A DNA stretch of 64,000 nucleotides from Pseudomonadota bacterium (lineage in GTDB: Bacteria; Pseudomonadota; Gammaproteobacteria; Burkholderiales; Rhodocyclaceae), in NCBI GenBank assembly GCA_018261895.1, contig JAGTRT010000023.1:1-64000 (forward strand), given 5' to 3'. The position numbers and the translations under genes were made by a program. Below the pieces are notes generated by a model that was not told where the DNA came from, ran no database searches, and worked only from the letters and a program-made list of their open reading frames with translations. Shown piece by piece: positions 8,878 to 17,939 of the stretch (its first letter is position 1; each line of letters opens with the position of its first letter).

Positions 8878-10451
8878 TTTCAGGGCGGTCGGGTCGGCGC
8901 GCATGAGGCGTTTGTTCATCTTGCCGACGCTGGTCTTGACCAGGGTTTTCACGAAACTAACCTGCAACAGCACGCCGTAGCGCGACACGCCGGCGGCCTC
9001 GATGGCGTGGGCGGCGTAGTTGCGCATGGCGTGTTCGGTGATCTGGCCGACGAATTCCGGTTTGAGCAGGACGAGGGCGAGCGGGCGTTCGCCCCATTTG
9101 TCGTCGGGGACGCCGATGACGGCGACTTCATGCACGGCCTCGTGTTTGGCGATGATGTCTTCGAGTTGCAGTGACGACGTCCATTCGCCGCCGGTCTTGA
9201 TGACGTCCTTGATGCGGTCGGTGACCTTGAGGCAGCCGGCCGGGTTGATGTTACCGATGTCGGCGGTGTGCAGGTAGCCGCCGGCCCACAGGTCTTCCGA
9301 GGCCTCGGGCGCGGAGACGTAGCCCTGGGTGAGCCAGGGCGCGCGCACGACGACTTCGCCGGTCGCCTTGCCGTCGTGGGCGACGTCGGCCATCTCGGGA
9401 TCAACGATGCGCAGGTCGACGAGCGGCAGGGGCCGCCCGGTCTTGGCACGAATGACGGCCTGTTCCTCGAGCGAACGATTGAGGTCGGCGCTGTCGAGGT
9501 GGGCCAGGCTGAGCACCGGGCAGGTTTCCGACATGCCGTAGCCGGTGAACAGGTCCATGCCGCGCTTCTGGGCGGAAATGGCCATGCCATGTGCAGGATG
9601 GTTGGCACGCAATGCGAGAAGCTGACGCCTTCCTCGGCAATCAGCCGGCAGATCACGTCGGGCTGGTAACGGCCGGGGTAGACCTGCTTGACGCCCATCA
9701 TCGTCGCCAGGTACGGGAAGCCCCAGGCATGGACGTGGAACATCGGCGTCATCGGCATATACACGTCTTCGCGGTGGATGTGGCCCTGGGCGTTGGCGCC
9801 GCCGAGCGCCGCGGCGCAGCCCAGCGTGTGCAGCACGAGCTGGCGATGGCTGAAATAGACGCCCTTCGGGTTGCCGGTCGTGCCGGTCGTGTAGAAGGTC
9901 GTCGCCTGCGCGTTTTCGTCGAAATCGGGGAAGTCGTAGGCGGGCGATGCCTCGGCCAGCATGGCCTCGTACTCGGCGGCCATCGTGACCGGCACAGCGG
10001 GCATCTCGGCCTCATCGGTGAAGAGCACGAAGGTCCTGACCGTTTCCAGCGCCGGCGCAATCTGCGCGAGGATAGGGAAGAATTCGCTGTTGACCAGCAG
10101 CACGTCGGCCTTGGCGTGGTTCAGCGTGTACAGGATCTGCTCCGGGCTCAGGCGGATATTCACCGTCTGCAGGATCGCCCCCATCATCGGCACGGCGAAG
10201 AAGCATTCGAGGTAGCGATGGCTGTCCCAGTCCATCATCGCCACGGTCTGCCCGGCCTCGACGCCCAGCCCGGCCAGGCCGTTGGCCAGCCGGCCGATGC
10301 GCTCGTTGAGCGTGCGGTAGTTGTAGCGCAACCTGCCTTGGTACGTGATTTCCTGTTCCGGCGCGATGGCCAGCGGCGTCAGCAACAGCTGCTTGATGAG
10401 CAGCGGATATTGATAGGCCGACGCCGTGGACTGGACGAGTTTGACTGGCAT
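8872..10451 (-). pseudogene. Fatty-acyl-CoA ligase (AMP-binding), disrupted by internal deletion and frameshift
   Basis: ANL-superfamily adenylating enzyme related to medium/long-chain fatty acid-CoA ligases. The N-terminal frame (ATG 10451, AGGGAGAG upstream) is normal through the P-loop TTGTTGNPKGVYFSH and stops matching after VPTILHM at about 9600. The C-terminal half continues in another frame (track ORF 8872-9612) with MDLFTGYGMSETCPV, the YLHTADIG region, DRIKDVIKTGGEW and KTSVGKMNKR. Between them roughly 25-35 residues of the family's usual GGSAL segment are missing, so this is a deletion plus frame change, not a simple slip. Read as one gene, it is probably inactive unless the assembly is wrong. 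Confidence 0.85.
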
Positions 10452-10689
10452 GCTTCTCTCCCTGTGCTGTTGTTGTTTTAGGGCGGTCGACCGCCGCCCG
10501 TGGCGATGATTTTACTCGCCATACCGTTTTTTGCCGCTCGCGCCCGCCGGGCAAAGACGCCGAAATGTAAAGAATTGCAATCCGGAATTAGTACCGCGCA
10601 AAAATTCGGGCCGACATGCTATACAGATCAGCTGCTGCATTCAGCATATTCCAGACTATTTTTTCGGCCGCCAAGGCCCCGAGAACGCC

Positions 10690-10965
10690 ATGCCATCGAG
10701 AATTCACGTCCGCCGTCGCCAGCCCTTGAATGCTGTCGCCATTGTCATTTTTGCCTTGATCGGATGTTCCGCCCAGGCCCAGACCAGCGAGCCGGCCAAC
10801 CCGCCGGCCGCGCCCTTCAACGACAAGAAGGAAAGCCATCACCACAAGCACCAGTTGCCGCCGGAAACGCCCATTCCGCACCGCCTCGACACGGCGCCGA
10901 CCCAGCCCCATCCGCAAGCCGCCAAGCTGGAACAGCAACGCGCCGTTTCGTTGCCGCAGAAGTAA
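10690..10965 (+). CDS. Small His/Pro-rich putative lipoprotein
   Basis: Protein of 91 residues from the ATG at 10690. The track ORF starts too early. A basic N-terminus (RIHVRRRQPLN) and hydrophobic core lead to the lipobox-like LIGC, so it may be a lipoprotein. AQA/Q could alternatively be a signal peptidase I site. The mature part is low-complexity, with HHHKHQ and many Pro and Gln residues. It lies 30 bp before the deacetylase-like gene on the same strand and may be its partner. No family recognised. Confidence 0.6.
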   Translation: MPSRIHVRRRQPLNAVAIVIFALIGCSAQAQTSEPANPPAAPFNDKKESHHHKHQLPPETPIPHRLDTAPTQPHPQAAKLEQQRAVSLPQK

Positions 10966-10995
10966 GCCCCTTAGTCCGACGCCGAGATCACCTTC

Positions 10996-13149
10996 ATGAA
11001 AACCCCGCAACACGCCACGCCCTTCGCGCTGAAGCGCCTCTTCGCCGCCACCCTTGCCGCCCTCGGCATGGCGGCCGCCACGCCGCTCCTGGCCGCCCCG
11101 GCCGATGCCCAGATCGAGATGAAAGTGCTCGTCCTCACCGCCCAGGACGACAACCCCGCCGCCATTGGCGACGCCCCGCAACTCGAGGCGACCAAGGCCA
11201 TGCTCGACCGCATCGGCACGCCCTACGAAATCTATCGCTACGACAGCGCCGCACCCAGCCTGCCTGCCCTCGAAGACGGCAACAACGCGCACTACCAGGC
11301 CATCCTCCTGCCGATCAGCGATGCCCGCCTGCTCAACCCGCTGCCCAGCAACCCGCTGGCCCAGACGCTGAGCCGCTACCAGTTCAAGTACGGCGTGCGC
11401 ATGGCCGCCCTCTACGCCTGGCCGGACGACACGGGCTGCCTGCAGGCCGTGGGCCAACGCGACACCAACACCTCGGCCCTCGACGCCACGCTGACCGCCG
11501 CCGGCAAGACGGCCTTCCCCTACCTCAAGGCCGGCACCTCGGCGACGCTCCCGCTGCAGGTCAAGAATGCCTGGACCTATTTCGCCGACCCGGCCACCGC
11601 CCTGCCGGCCGGTGCGACCGTCACGCCGCTGCTGCAAGGCAAGGCCAGCGACGGCAGCACGCACACGGTCATGGCCAGCTGCAGCTTCCCGAACACCGCC
11701 CCGGAAACAGGCGACGCCAGCAGCCGCGAAGTGCTCGCCGCCACCTTCGACAACAATCAGTACCTGATCCATTCGTCGCTCCTCTCCTATGGCCTGCTCA
11801 ACTGGCTGACCAAGGGCGTCATGCTCGGCGAACGCCGCGTGTATCTCGACCCACAGATCGACGACATCGGCCTGCCCAACGACAGCTTCCCCTACGCCTG
11901 GGAAGCCGACGGCTACTACGATGCGCGGACCACGCCGTGGACCTTCCTCGGCGCCACCTGCCCGCTCGGCGGCGAAAACGCCAAGACCGGCACCAATCCG
12001 TGCGAATACCGCATCACCGGCAAGGACATCGACAAGCTCGTCGCCTGGCAAAAGAACGTTCGCAGCCGGACGGCCAATGCCGCCGATTTCCGCCTGACCA
12101 TGCCCTACAACGGCGCCGGGTTCTGGGTTTCCTACGGTGGACAGGGCGCCTATCCGCCCAACAAACCGGCCACTTTCTTCTTCGACCTGATCAACGAAAA
12201 CGTCCTCTACGACACGCTGACCCCGCGCCTCGTCGCCAACAAGGCGCAGTTCAAGTGGGTCACGCACACCTATGACCACGAGTTCATGGACGACATGAGC
12301 TACGACCATGCGCTGAACAACGAGATGATCCCGAACGACAAGGTCGCCCAGAAGATGGGTTTGCCCAACTACGACAAGTCGACCATGGTCACACCCAACA
12401 TCTCGGGCCTGTACAACGCCGATGTCCTGTCGGCGCTGCAGACCTTCGGCATCACCTACCTGGTCTCGGACACCTCGGTCCCGACGCCACCGGTCGGCGC
12501 CACCTGCGAGAAGGGGCCGTGGCCGCTGCCGCGCTTCAACAGCGGCAAGCCCAACTGCGTCAATCCATCGATCTACGAAGTGCCGCGCTACCCGACCGCG
12601 CTCTATTACAACGTGTCGACACCGGCCGAATGGACGGCGGAATACAACCACTTCTACGGTGCCAACGGTATCGCCCCCTACCCCTGGGGCTACGACCTGA
12701 GCTATGGCGAAGTGCTCGACAAGACTTCCGAAGTGCTGGTCTCCTACCTGCTCAACTACGACGCGCGTCCGCTCATGTTCCACGCCTCCAACCTGCGCGC
12801 CTATGACGGCACCCACTCGCTGCTCGGCGACCTCATGGACGCCACGCTGGCCAAGTACAACCGCTACTACCAGAATCTGCCGATCCGCAGCCCGAGCCTG
12901 AAGCAGACTGGCGAACTCATGAAGCGCCGGCAGGTTTACAACGAGTCCGGCGTACGCGCCGTGCTCAAGCCGGGCAAGGGCATCGTCCTGACCGCTGCCA
13001 ACCCGGAAGCCCAACCGGTCGTTGTTCCACTCACTGGCGTGACCTACGGCACGACGACGGAAACCTACGGCGGCCAGGTCACGTCCTTCGTCACGCTGAA
13101 TCCGGCCAACAACTACAGCGTCAATATCGCCAAGTCCATCGCCTGGTAA
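10996..13149 (+). CDS. Exported polysaccharide-deacetylase-like protein (Agd3/CE18-type, tentative)
   Basis: Secreted protein of 717 residues with a signal peptide ending PLLAAPADA. The N-terminal region (KVLVLTAQDDNPAAI...GTPYEIYRYD) looks like the accessory domain that precedes deacetylase modules in Agd3-like proteins. A catalytic-looking segment has YLDPQIDDIG (Asp pair) and, about 140 residues later, THTYDHEF (His pair). Together these suggest a metal-dependent NodB-like site. The remainder includes a possible barrel and a C-terminal beta domain. Family assignment rests on remembered motif layout only, and substrate is unknown. A strong terminator follows. Confidence 0.55.
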   Translation: MKTPQHATPFALKRLFAATLAALGMAAATPLLAAPADAQIEMKVLVLTAQDDNPAAIGDAPQLEATKAMLDRIGTPYEIYRYDSAAPSLPALEDGNNAHYQAILLPISDARLLNPLPSNPLAQTLSRYQFKYGVRMAALYAWPDDTGCLQAVGQRDTNTSALDATLTAAGKTAFPYLKAGTSATLPLQVKNAWTYFADPATALPAGATVTPLLQGKASDGSTHTVMASCSFPNTAPETGDASSREVLAATFDNNQYLIHSSLLSYGLLNWLTKGVMLGERRVYLDPQIDDIGLPNDSFPYAWEADGYYDARTTPWTFLGATCPLGGENAKTGTNPCEYRITGKDIDKLVAWQKNVRSRTANAADFRLTMPYNGAGFWVSYGGQGAYPPNKPATFFFDLINENVLYDTLTPRLVANKAQFKWVTHTYDHEFMDDMSYDHALNNEMIPNDKVAQKMGLPNYDKSTMVTPNISGLYNADVLSALQTFGITYLVSDTSVPTPPVGATCEKGPWPLPRFNSGKPNCVNPSIYEVPRYPTALYYNVSTPAEWTAEYNHFYGANGIAPYPWGYDLSYGEVLDKTSEVLVSYLLNYDARPLMFHASNLRAYDGTHSLLGDLMDATLAKYNRYYQNLPIRSPSLKQTGELMKRRQVYNESGVRAVLKPGKGIVLTAANPEAQPVVVPLTGVTYGTTTETYGGQVTSFVTLNPANNYSVNIAKSIAW

Positions 13150-13166
13150 TCCGGGCGTAAAAAGCA

Positions 13167-13210
13167 CGGGGGGTTGAGCCTGATACGCAGGCTCAACCCC
13201 CCGTTTTCAT
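13167..13210. terminator. Strong bidirectional terminator
   Basis: Perfect 16-bp stem (CGGGGGGTTGAGCCTG and its complement) with a five-base loop, followed by GTTTTC on the plus strand and GCTTTTTAC on the minus strand. It separates the convergent deacetylase-like gene and mshN. Confidence 0.9.
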
Positions 13211-13220
13211 TCCGGGCGAA

Positions 13221-14297
13221 TCAGCGCAGATGCTGTTCGGCGACGGCGGACAGTTCGATGGACAGCGTGCCGGTCGCGATGGCGCGGCGCAGCGCATCCT
13301 TGGCTTCGGGAACTTTGCCGTCGGCCTCCTGGGCGAGGCCCAGCCCCAGCCACCAGCGCCCTTCGTTGGGCGCCAGCCGCGTTGCCCGCTGGTAATGCGT
13401 CACCGCAGCCCGGTTGGCGCCGAGTCGGGATTTGAGGTGCCCTTGGAAACCGGCATAGTCGGCGCTGGCTTCGGCATAGACCTGCGAGCGGGCCAGCGTC
13501 TTGTCGGCGGCGGCCACGTCGTTCTGTTCCAGTTGCAGGCGCGCCAGCGACATCGCCCAGCCGGTCTGCGCCGGCTGCAGTTCAAGGCCGTCCTGCAGGA
13601 CGCTCATGGCCTCGTCGATCTTGCGCTGTTCGAGCAACTGGCGCAGCAGAAGCTGGCGAGGCTGGACATAGCCGGGATCCTGTTTCAGGGCGGCGCGCAG
13701 GCCATCCAGCGCCTCGGCCTGCCGGCCCGCGGCGAGCGCGTTCTCGGCCCGGCGGAATTCGGCATCGGCGCGGTCGCGCGGGGTGGCCATGACGGGACTT
13801 TTCTCAATCTTGATCGGGCCTGCGGGCACTGCCGGTGCTGCGGCAACGGGCGCGGGCGCCGGTGCGGCTTCCGGCTTCGCCACGACTGGTGCCGGTGCGG
13901 GCACGATCGGATCGGGCACCGTCAGCACGGGCGCAGCCGGCATCGGCAGATTCGTCAGGTTTGGCGCCAGGCGCAGATCGGATTCTGAATTTGGCTCTTT
14001 TTTCCCGTCGACCGTCAAATTCGCCGCGGCTGGCGCTGAGACCGCGGCAACGGGCGCAACCGCCGGCGCCGGGGCCGGAGTGGCCTCGTTCCCGACCGGG
14101 GGAAGCCATTGACCGTTCGCCAGCCAAAACGCCACACCGGCCAGCGCCAAGCCACCGAGCAGGGCGGGCAGCAGCCAGCTGGGACGGCCCGTCCGGGCAG
14201 CCGGCAGCGAACGGATTTCGCGTTGCAGGTTTTGTCGCGCCGGATCGTCGGGGCGCTTGGCCTCGATGTCGCGCAGCATGTCGTTGATCAGGCTCAT
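13221..14297 (-). CDS. mshN: MSHA biogenesis protein MshN (TPR)
   Basis: Protein of 358 residues from the ATG at 14297 (MSLINDMLRDIEAKR), the conserved start of GspB/MshN-type proteins. The track's extra N-terminus overlaps mshM. One transmembrane helix (LLPALLGGLALAGVAFWL) is followed by an Ala/Pro-rich periplasmic linker and C-terminal TPRs (ADAEFRRAENALAAGRQAEAL, TRLAPNEGRWWLGLGLAQEADGK). It probably helps secretin assembly or peptidoglycan passage. It is last in the mshI-N block, one base after the mshM stop. Confidence 0.85.
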   Translation of the reverse strand: MSLINDMLRDIEAKRPDDPARQNLQREIRSLPAARTGRPSWLLPALLGGLALAGVAFWLANGQWLPPVGNEATPAPAPAVAPVAAVSAPAAANLTVDGKKEPNSESDLRLAPNLTNLPMPAAPVLTVPDPIVPAPAPVVAKPEAAPAPAPVAAAPAVPAGPIKIEKSPVMATPRDRADAEFRRAENALAAGRQAEALDGLRAALKQDPGYVQPRQLLLRQLLEQRKIDEAMSVLQDGLELQPAQTGWAMSLARLQLEQNDVAAADKTLARSQVYAEASADYAGFQGHLKSRLGANRAAVTHYQRATRLAPNEGRWWLGLGLAQEADGKVPEAKDALRRAIATGTLSIELSAVAEQHLR

Positions 14298-14298
14298 T

Positions 14299-15126
14299 TC
14301 ACCACCATCCCGCCGAGGCCGCGCCTTCGGTATCTGCCGCCGCCCGCCGCACATGGGCTGGACGCACGGCGTGCTTGCCCTCGCCGAAGACGGCCAGCAA
14401 GGATTTGTGCGCCAGAATGTTCAGGAGACGCGGCGTCCCCCGGCTGGCCTTGTGCAGGCAACGAATGGCCGGCGGCCCGAAGACATCCTCGCCGCGATAG
14501 CCCGCCACCCGCAGGCGATGCGCCAGGTAATTGGCCACCTCCTCGCGCCCCAGGCCGCCCAGCCGGTAATGGAAGGCAATGCGCTGCAGCAACTGGCGCA
14601 CGGACGGTTCGGCCAGCTTGCGGTCGAGTTCCGGCTGGCCGAAGAGCACGATCTGCAGCAGCTTGCGTTTTTCGGTTTCGAGATTGGACAACAGGCGCAG
14701 GGATTCCAGCGTTTCGAGCGGCATGGCCTGCGCCTCGTCGATGCAGACAACGACCTGACGATCCGCCGCCGCATGTTCGAGCAGCGCCCGGTTGATACTT
14801 TGCAGCAAATGATAGTCGTCGCTCTCGGCGCTCACTTCCAGCCCCAGTTCCTCCGCCAGCGCCAACTGCAGGGTGCGCGGCGCGAGATAGGGATTGGGCA
14901 GGTAGGCCGACACGCTTCCTTCCGGCAAGGCCTGGAGCAACTTGCGGCAGAGCAGGGTCTTGCCGGTGCCAACCTCGCCGGTGATCTTGATGAAGCCTTC
15001 GCCGCTGTTGAGCGCCACCAGCAGCGTGTTGAGCGCCTCCTGGTGGCCACGCGTGATGACGGTATAGCTGGTGTCCGGCGTGATGCCGAAGGGCAGTTCG
15101 CTCAGGCCGAAATGGTCTAGATACAA
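14299..15126 (-). CDS. mshM: MSHA biogenesis ATPase MshM (ExeA-like AAA)
   Basis: Cytoplasmic AAA ATPase of 275 residues of the GspA/ExeA type. It starts with the family signature YLDHFGLSELPFGITPD. Walker A is GEVGTGKT and Walker B is VVVCIDEAQAM. Arginine-finger-like residues sit in LRLLSNLETEKRK. ExeA/ExeB pairs help secretin insertion through peptidoglycan. MshM/MshN next to the secretin gene fit that role. Confidence 0.9.
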   Translation of the reverse strand: MYLDHFGLSELPFGITPDTSYTVITRGHQEALNTLLVALNSGEGFIKITGEVGTGKTLLCRKLLQALPEGSVSAYLPNPYLAPRTLQLALAEELGLEVSAESDDYHLLQSINRALLEHAAADRQVVVCIDEAQAMPLETLESLRLLSNLETEKRKLLQIVLFGQPELDRKLAEPSVRQLLQRIAFHYRLGGLGREEVANYLAHRLRVAGYRGEDVFGPPAIRCLHKASRGTPRLLNILAHKSLLAVFGEGKHAVRPAHVRRAAADTEGAASAGWW

Positions 15127-15142
15127 GGCTGCCCGCTACCGA

Positions 15143-16876
15143 TCATTGCAGTTCGAACTGCCGCTTTTGCCGCGGATCGAGCCCCTGCAGGCGTTCCTGG
15201 GCCTCGACCGAGGCATCGCGCCACGAGTTTTCACCCTTGATGACCGTCGAGCGCATCAGGATGACCAGTTCGCGCTTGCGGTTCGACACGCTCTTCTGGC
15301 CGAACAGGGCGCCGACACCGGGCACGCCGCTGAGGCCGGGCAGGCCGTAACGACTGGTATTCTGCTCCTGGCTCATCAGGCCGCCGATGGCCACGATGCT
15401 GCCATCCTGAACGCGGACGATGCTGTCGGTTTCATTGATCGTGCTCGAGGCCAGCGGCAGCGTGAAGGTGCCCAGATCGCCCAGATTGACGTTCTTGGTC
15501 TTCTCCTCGACCACGCTGACCGACGGATGCACGTGCAGGATGATGTTGCCCTCGTCGTCGATCTGCGGCGTGACGTCGAGCGAAATGCCGGAGAAGAAAG
15601 GCTGCAGGGTAATATTCGGCGTGACCACATTGCCGCTCGCACTGGTCGTCGTATTGGTGCTGATGCCGGTCACGAAGAAGTCGTCGGTGCCGACCTTGAG
15701 TACGGCCTTCTGGTTGTTGGTCGTCGCGATGCGCGGGCTGGACAGCACCTGCACGTCACCCTGCCCTTCGAGGAAGGAGAGCAGCGCAGCGAAGTTCTGC
15801 GACTGGAAGGCCAGGCCGAAGAAACCGCGGCCGGCAGAGGTGGTCGAGACCGCATTCGTATTCAAATTGGCCGACGCCACGGTTCCCGCCGTCACGCCGG
15901 TCGCCGCGCCGCCCAGCGTGGCCGAACTGCTCAGCGTGGCGCCCGGGGCCAGCGTGCCGAAGGCCAGGTTGCCGCCAAGCAGGCCGCCGAATTTGCTCCA
16001 GTTGATCCCGGTCTGATACGAGTCGTTGAGCGACACCTCGATGATCTTCGCTTCGAGCATGACCTGCCGCTCGACGACCAGTTGGGTCGCCCGCAGATAT
16101 TCCTCCACCGAACGCAGTTCGACCGGCGACGCCTTGACCAGCACCACGCCCGACCCGGCATTGACGATCACGTTGCGCCCTTCCTGCGTGCCGACGATGG
16201 AATTCAGGGCCAGGTTCAGGTCCTTCCAGAAATCGTAGTCCGAACTGGTCTGCACACGCGCGCTATCGTTGTTGCGCTGCTGCGGGTTACCCATCGAACC
16301 GGCCGGCAGGCTGCCCGCCCCGCTCGAGGCACCGCTGGTCGTTTGCGGCGTAGACACCGTAGGCGAACTGCCGGTCACGCGCATGTCGCTCATGCCCTGG
16401 CGACGATTGGCCAGATAGTTGATCTTGAAGATACGGGTCTGGATGCTGTTCGGCTGCACATAAATGCGCGAGCCCTGAACGCGGTAATCGTAGCCATAGA
16501 CTTCGCGCAGCGTCTCGAGTGCTTCGCGGACGGTCGTGCTCTTGAGGTTCAAGCTCACCGTTCCCGACAGTTCGGGCGGAAACAGCATGCTGTAAGGCGT
16601 GCCGGACACCAGCGCATTGAGCACCTGCGCGATTGGCGCATTGTTCACTGCCAGATTGAAGCGCGGCTCCGGCTTCGCGGCTGCTGGCTGATCGAGTTGC
16701 AGCGGCGGAACCATGGCCTGACCGACCACGTCACCCTGCGGACGTGTCGCCTTGCTGGCCGCCGCAGCGCTCAGCGCCTGATCGGCACGATCGAATGCGT
16801 CTCCCCGCCGCGCATGCTGATTGCTGCAGGCAGTCAGCATCAGTGCAGACAATCCGATTATCAAGATCTTGCTCAT
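15143..16876 (-). CDS. mshL: MSHA pilus outer-membrane secretin MshL
   Basis: Secretin of 577 residues that forms the outer-membrane pore for the pilus. The N-terminal signal ends in the lipobox LTAC, so it is a lipoprotein. A STN/secretin N domain follows (FNLAVNNAPIAQVLNAL), then N-domain repeats (YVQPNSIQTRIFKINYL). The C-terminal secretin beta-barrel has VERQVMLEAKIIEVSL, VLSSPRIATTNNQKAVLKVG and VRVQDGSIVAIGGLM. The ATG overlaps the mshK stop by four bases. Confidence 0.95.
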   Translation of the reverse strand: MSKILIIGLSALMLTACSNQHARRGDAFDRADQALSAAAASKATRPQGDVVGQAMVPPLQLDQPAAAKPEPRFNLAVNNAPIAQVLNALVSGTPYSMLFPPELSGTVSLNLKSTTVREALETLREVYGYDYRVQGSRIYVQPNSIQTRIFKINYLANRRQGMSDMRVTGSSPTVSTPQTTSGASSGAGSLPAGSMGNPQQRNNDSARVQTSSDYDFWKDLNLALNSIVGTQEGRNVIVNAGSGVVLVKASPVELRSVEEYLRATQLVVERQVMLEAKIIEVSLNDSYQTGINWSKFGGLLGGNLAFGTLAPGATLSSSATLGGAATGVTAGTVASANLNTNAVSTTSAGRGFFGLAFQSQNFAALLSFLEGQGDVQVLSSPRIATTNNQKAVLKVGTDDFFVTGISTNTTTSASGNVVTPNITLQPFFSGISLDVTPQIDDEGNIILHVHPSVSVVEEKTKNVNLGDLGTFTLPLASSTINETDSIVRVQDGSIVAIGGLMSQEQNTSRYGLPGLSGVPGVGALFGQKSVSNRKRELVILMRSTVIKGENSWRDASVEAQERLQGLDPRQKRQFELQ

Positions 16877-17256
16877 GGCAAACCCTTCACTGGCCCCGGT
16901 TTCCCCTTCTGACGGGATTTGGGCATTTCAATCATTTGTTTTTCAACATCGGGCGTCAGGTAAAGATGCGTCACCCCATCCGCTCCTTTTAACACAGCTT
17001 CGCGCTCGTTCAGGCGCACCAGCGTGGCCCCGCCGACACTGCCCCCCAGGGCAACCGTCTTGCCGCCGATCACGGCCACCGGCCGACCGCCCTGCGGCAT
17101 GAGTACCGACTGCAAGCGCAGGCCGCCCGTCGCTTCGCCACCGGGCCTTGCATCGTCAACCGGCGCCAGCCAGGCAGCCGGCGGCCGCGTCGGATCGCCC
17201 GACTGGGCCCAAGCCGGGAAAGCGACAGCAAGCAGAACGACGGCGATCAGCTTCAT
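16873..17256 (-). CDS. mshK: MSHA biogenesis protein MshK
   Basis: Small exported protein of 127 residues from the ATG at 17256, which overlaps the mshJ stop (ATGA). The track's start at 17268 is upstream of the coupling site. A signal peptide (LIAVVLLAVAFPAWA) precedes the mature SGDPTRPP, a motif shared with PilP/GspC-like pilotin or clamp proteins that contact secretins. Position between mshJ and mshL supports the name more than the sequence itself does. Confidence 0.8.
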   Translation of the reverse strand: MKLIAVVLLAVAFPAWAQSGDPTRPPAAWLAPVDDARPGGEATGGLRLQSVLMPQGGRPVAVIGGKTVALGGSVGGATLVRLNEREAVLKGADGVTHLYLTPDVEKQMIEMPKSRQKGKPGPVKGLP

Positions 17257-17939
17257 AGGGTAAGCCATGTCTTGTCCGGACTCAGGGTATAAACCGTCAA
17301 CGTCATTTCAGCGCGCGGATACTCGATCACGCGATAGTTCAATTTTCCCCAGAGCAAACGCTGCGGCAATTTTTCGAGCTGGACCAGATAGGCCTGAAGC
17401 TGACTGTAACTGCCTTCCAAGCGAATTTCCACACCGTGCCGATAGAGATCGAAGGATCGCTCGACCGGCTTGCCATCTGCCTGCTTGGCGGGCTCCTTCT
17501 CGGCCAGGATGCTTTGCGGCGCCAAGGTCTTCAGGCTGATGAGGCGCAGCCCGGCATGGCGGGCGAGCAGACGTTCGAGAAGACTGTTCATTTCCTCGGG
17601 GCGCACCAGTTCGTTGCCGAGTTGCCGCAACTGCTCGTCCAGTTTGTCCCGCTGCTCACCGAGCGCGGCCAGTTCGGCCTTCCTGCCGGCATCCGGATCG
17701 ATGCTCAATTCGTGCTGCAAACTGCCCACCTGCGCCAGCAGGGCGTCCAGGGAGGTATTCTGCGTGGCGATGCTTTTCTCGGCAGCCTTGCTGCGGCTGA
17801 ACAGCGGGTCAACGAACAGGGCATTGCCAATCAGCAAGGGGCCGAGCACGATGGCCAGGGCGAGGAAAATCCGCTCGCGCCGGGTCAGCGCCGCATACCG
17901 GCTGCTCAATTGTTTCCAGCGCCTGACCAACTCCCTCAT
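17253..17939 (-). CDS. mshJ: MSHA biogenesis protein MshJ (PilO-like)
   Basis: Bitopic inner-membrane protein of 228 residues. It has a cytoplasmic basic N-terminus, one TM helix (IFLALAIVLGPLLIGNALFV), a long coiled coil (residues about 60-110) and a PilO-like ferredoxin-fold C-terminus (GVEIRLEGSYSQLQAYLVQLEKL). It aligns the inner-membrane platform with the secretin. Start and stop overlap both neighbours by four bases. Confidence 0.88.
   Translation of the reverse strand: MRELVRRWKQLSSRYAALTRRERIFLALAIVLGPLLIGNALFVDPLFSRSKAAEKSIATQNTSLDALLAQVGSLQHELSIDPDAGRKAELAALGEQRDKLDEQLRQLGNELVRPEEMNSLLERLLARHAGLRLISLKTLAPQSILAEKEPAKQADGKPVERSFDLYRHGVEIRLEGSYSQLQAYLVQLEKLPQRLLWGKLNYRVIEYPRAEMTLTVYTLSPDKTWLTL

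Noticed and set aside
9580-9620. Programmed frameshift in the acyl-CoA ligase
   Set aside because: A conserved segment is missing as well as the frame, so frameshifting alone could not restore the enzyme. No slippery site was seen.
10588-13167. 859-residue minus-strand ORF opposite the deacetylase-like gene
   Set aside because: GC-rich mirror frame of a gene with a signal peptide, coherent domains and a terminator. The mirror product is low-complexity Gly/Arg/Val and resembles no family.
15071-16912. 613-residue plus-strand ORF over mshL
   Set aside because: Antisense shadow of the secretin gene. His/Arg/Asp-rich composition is typical of mirror frames.
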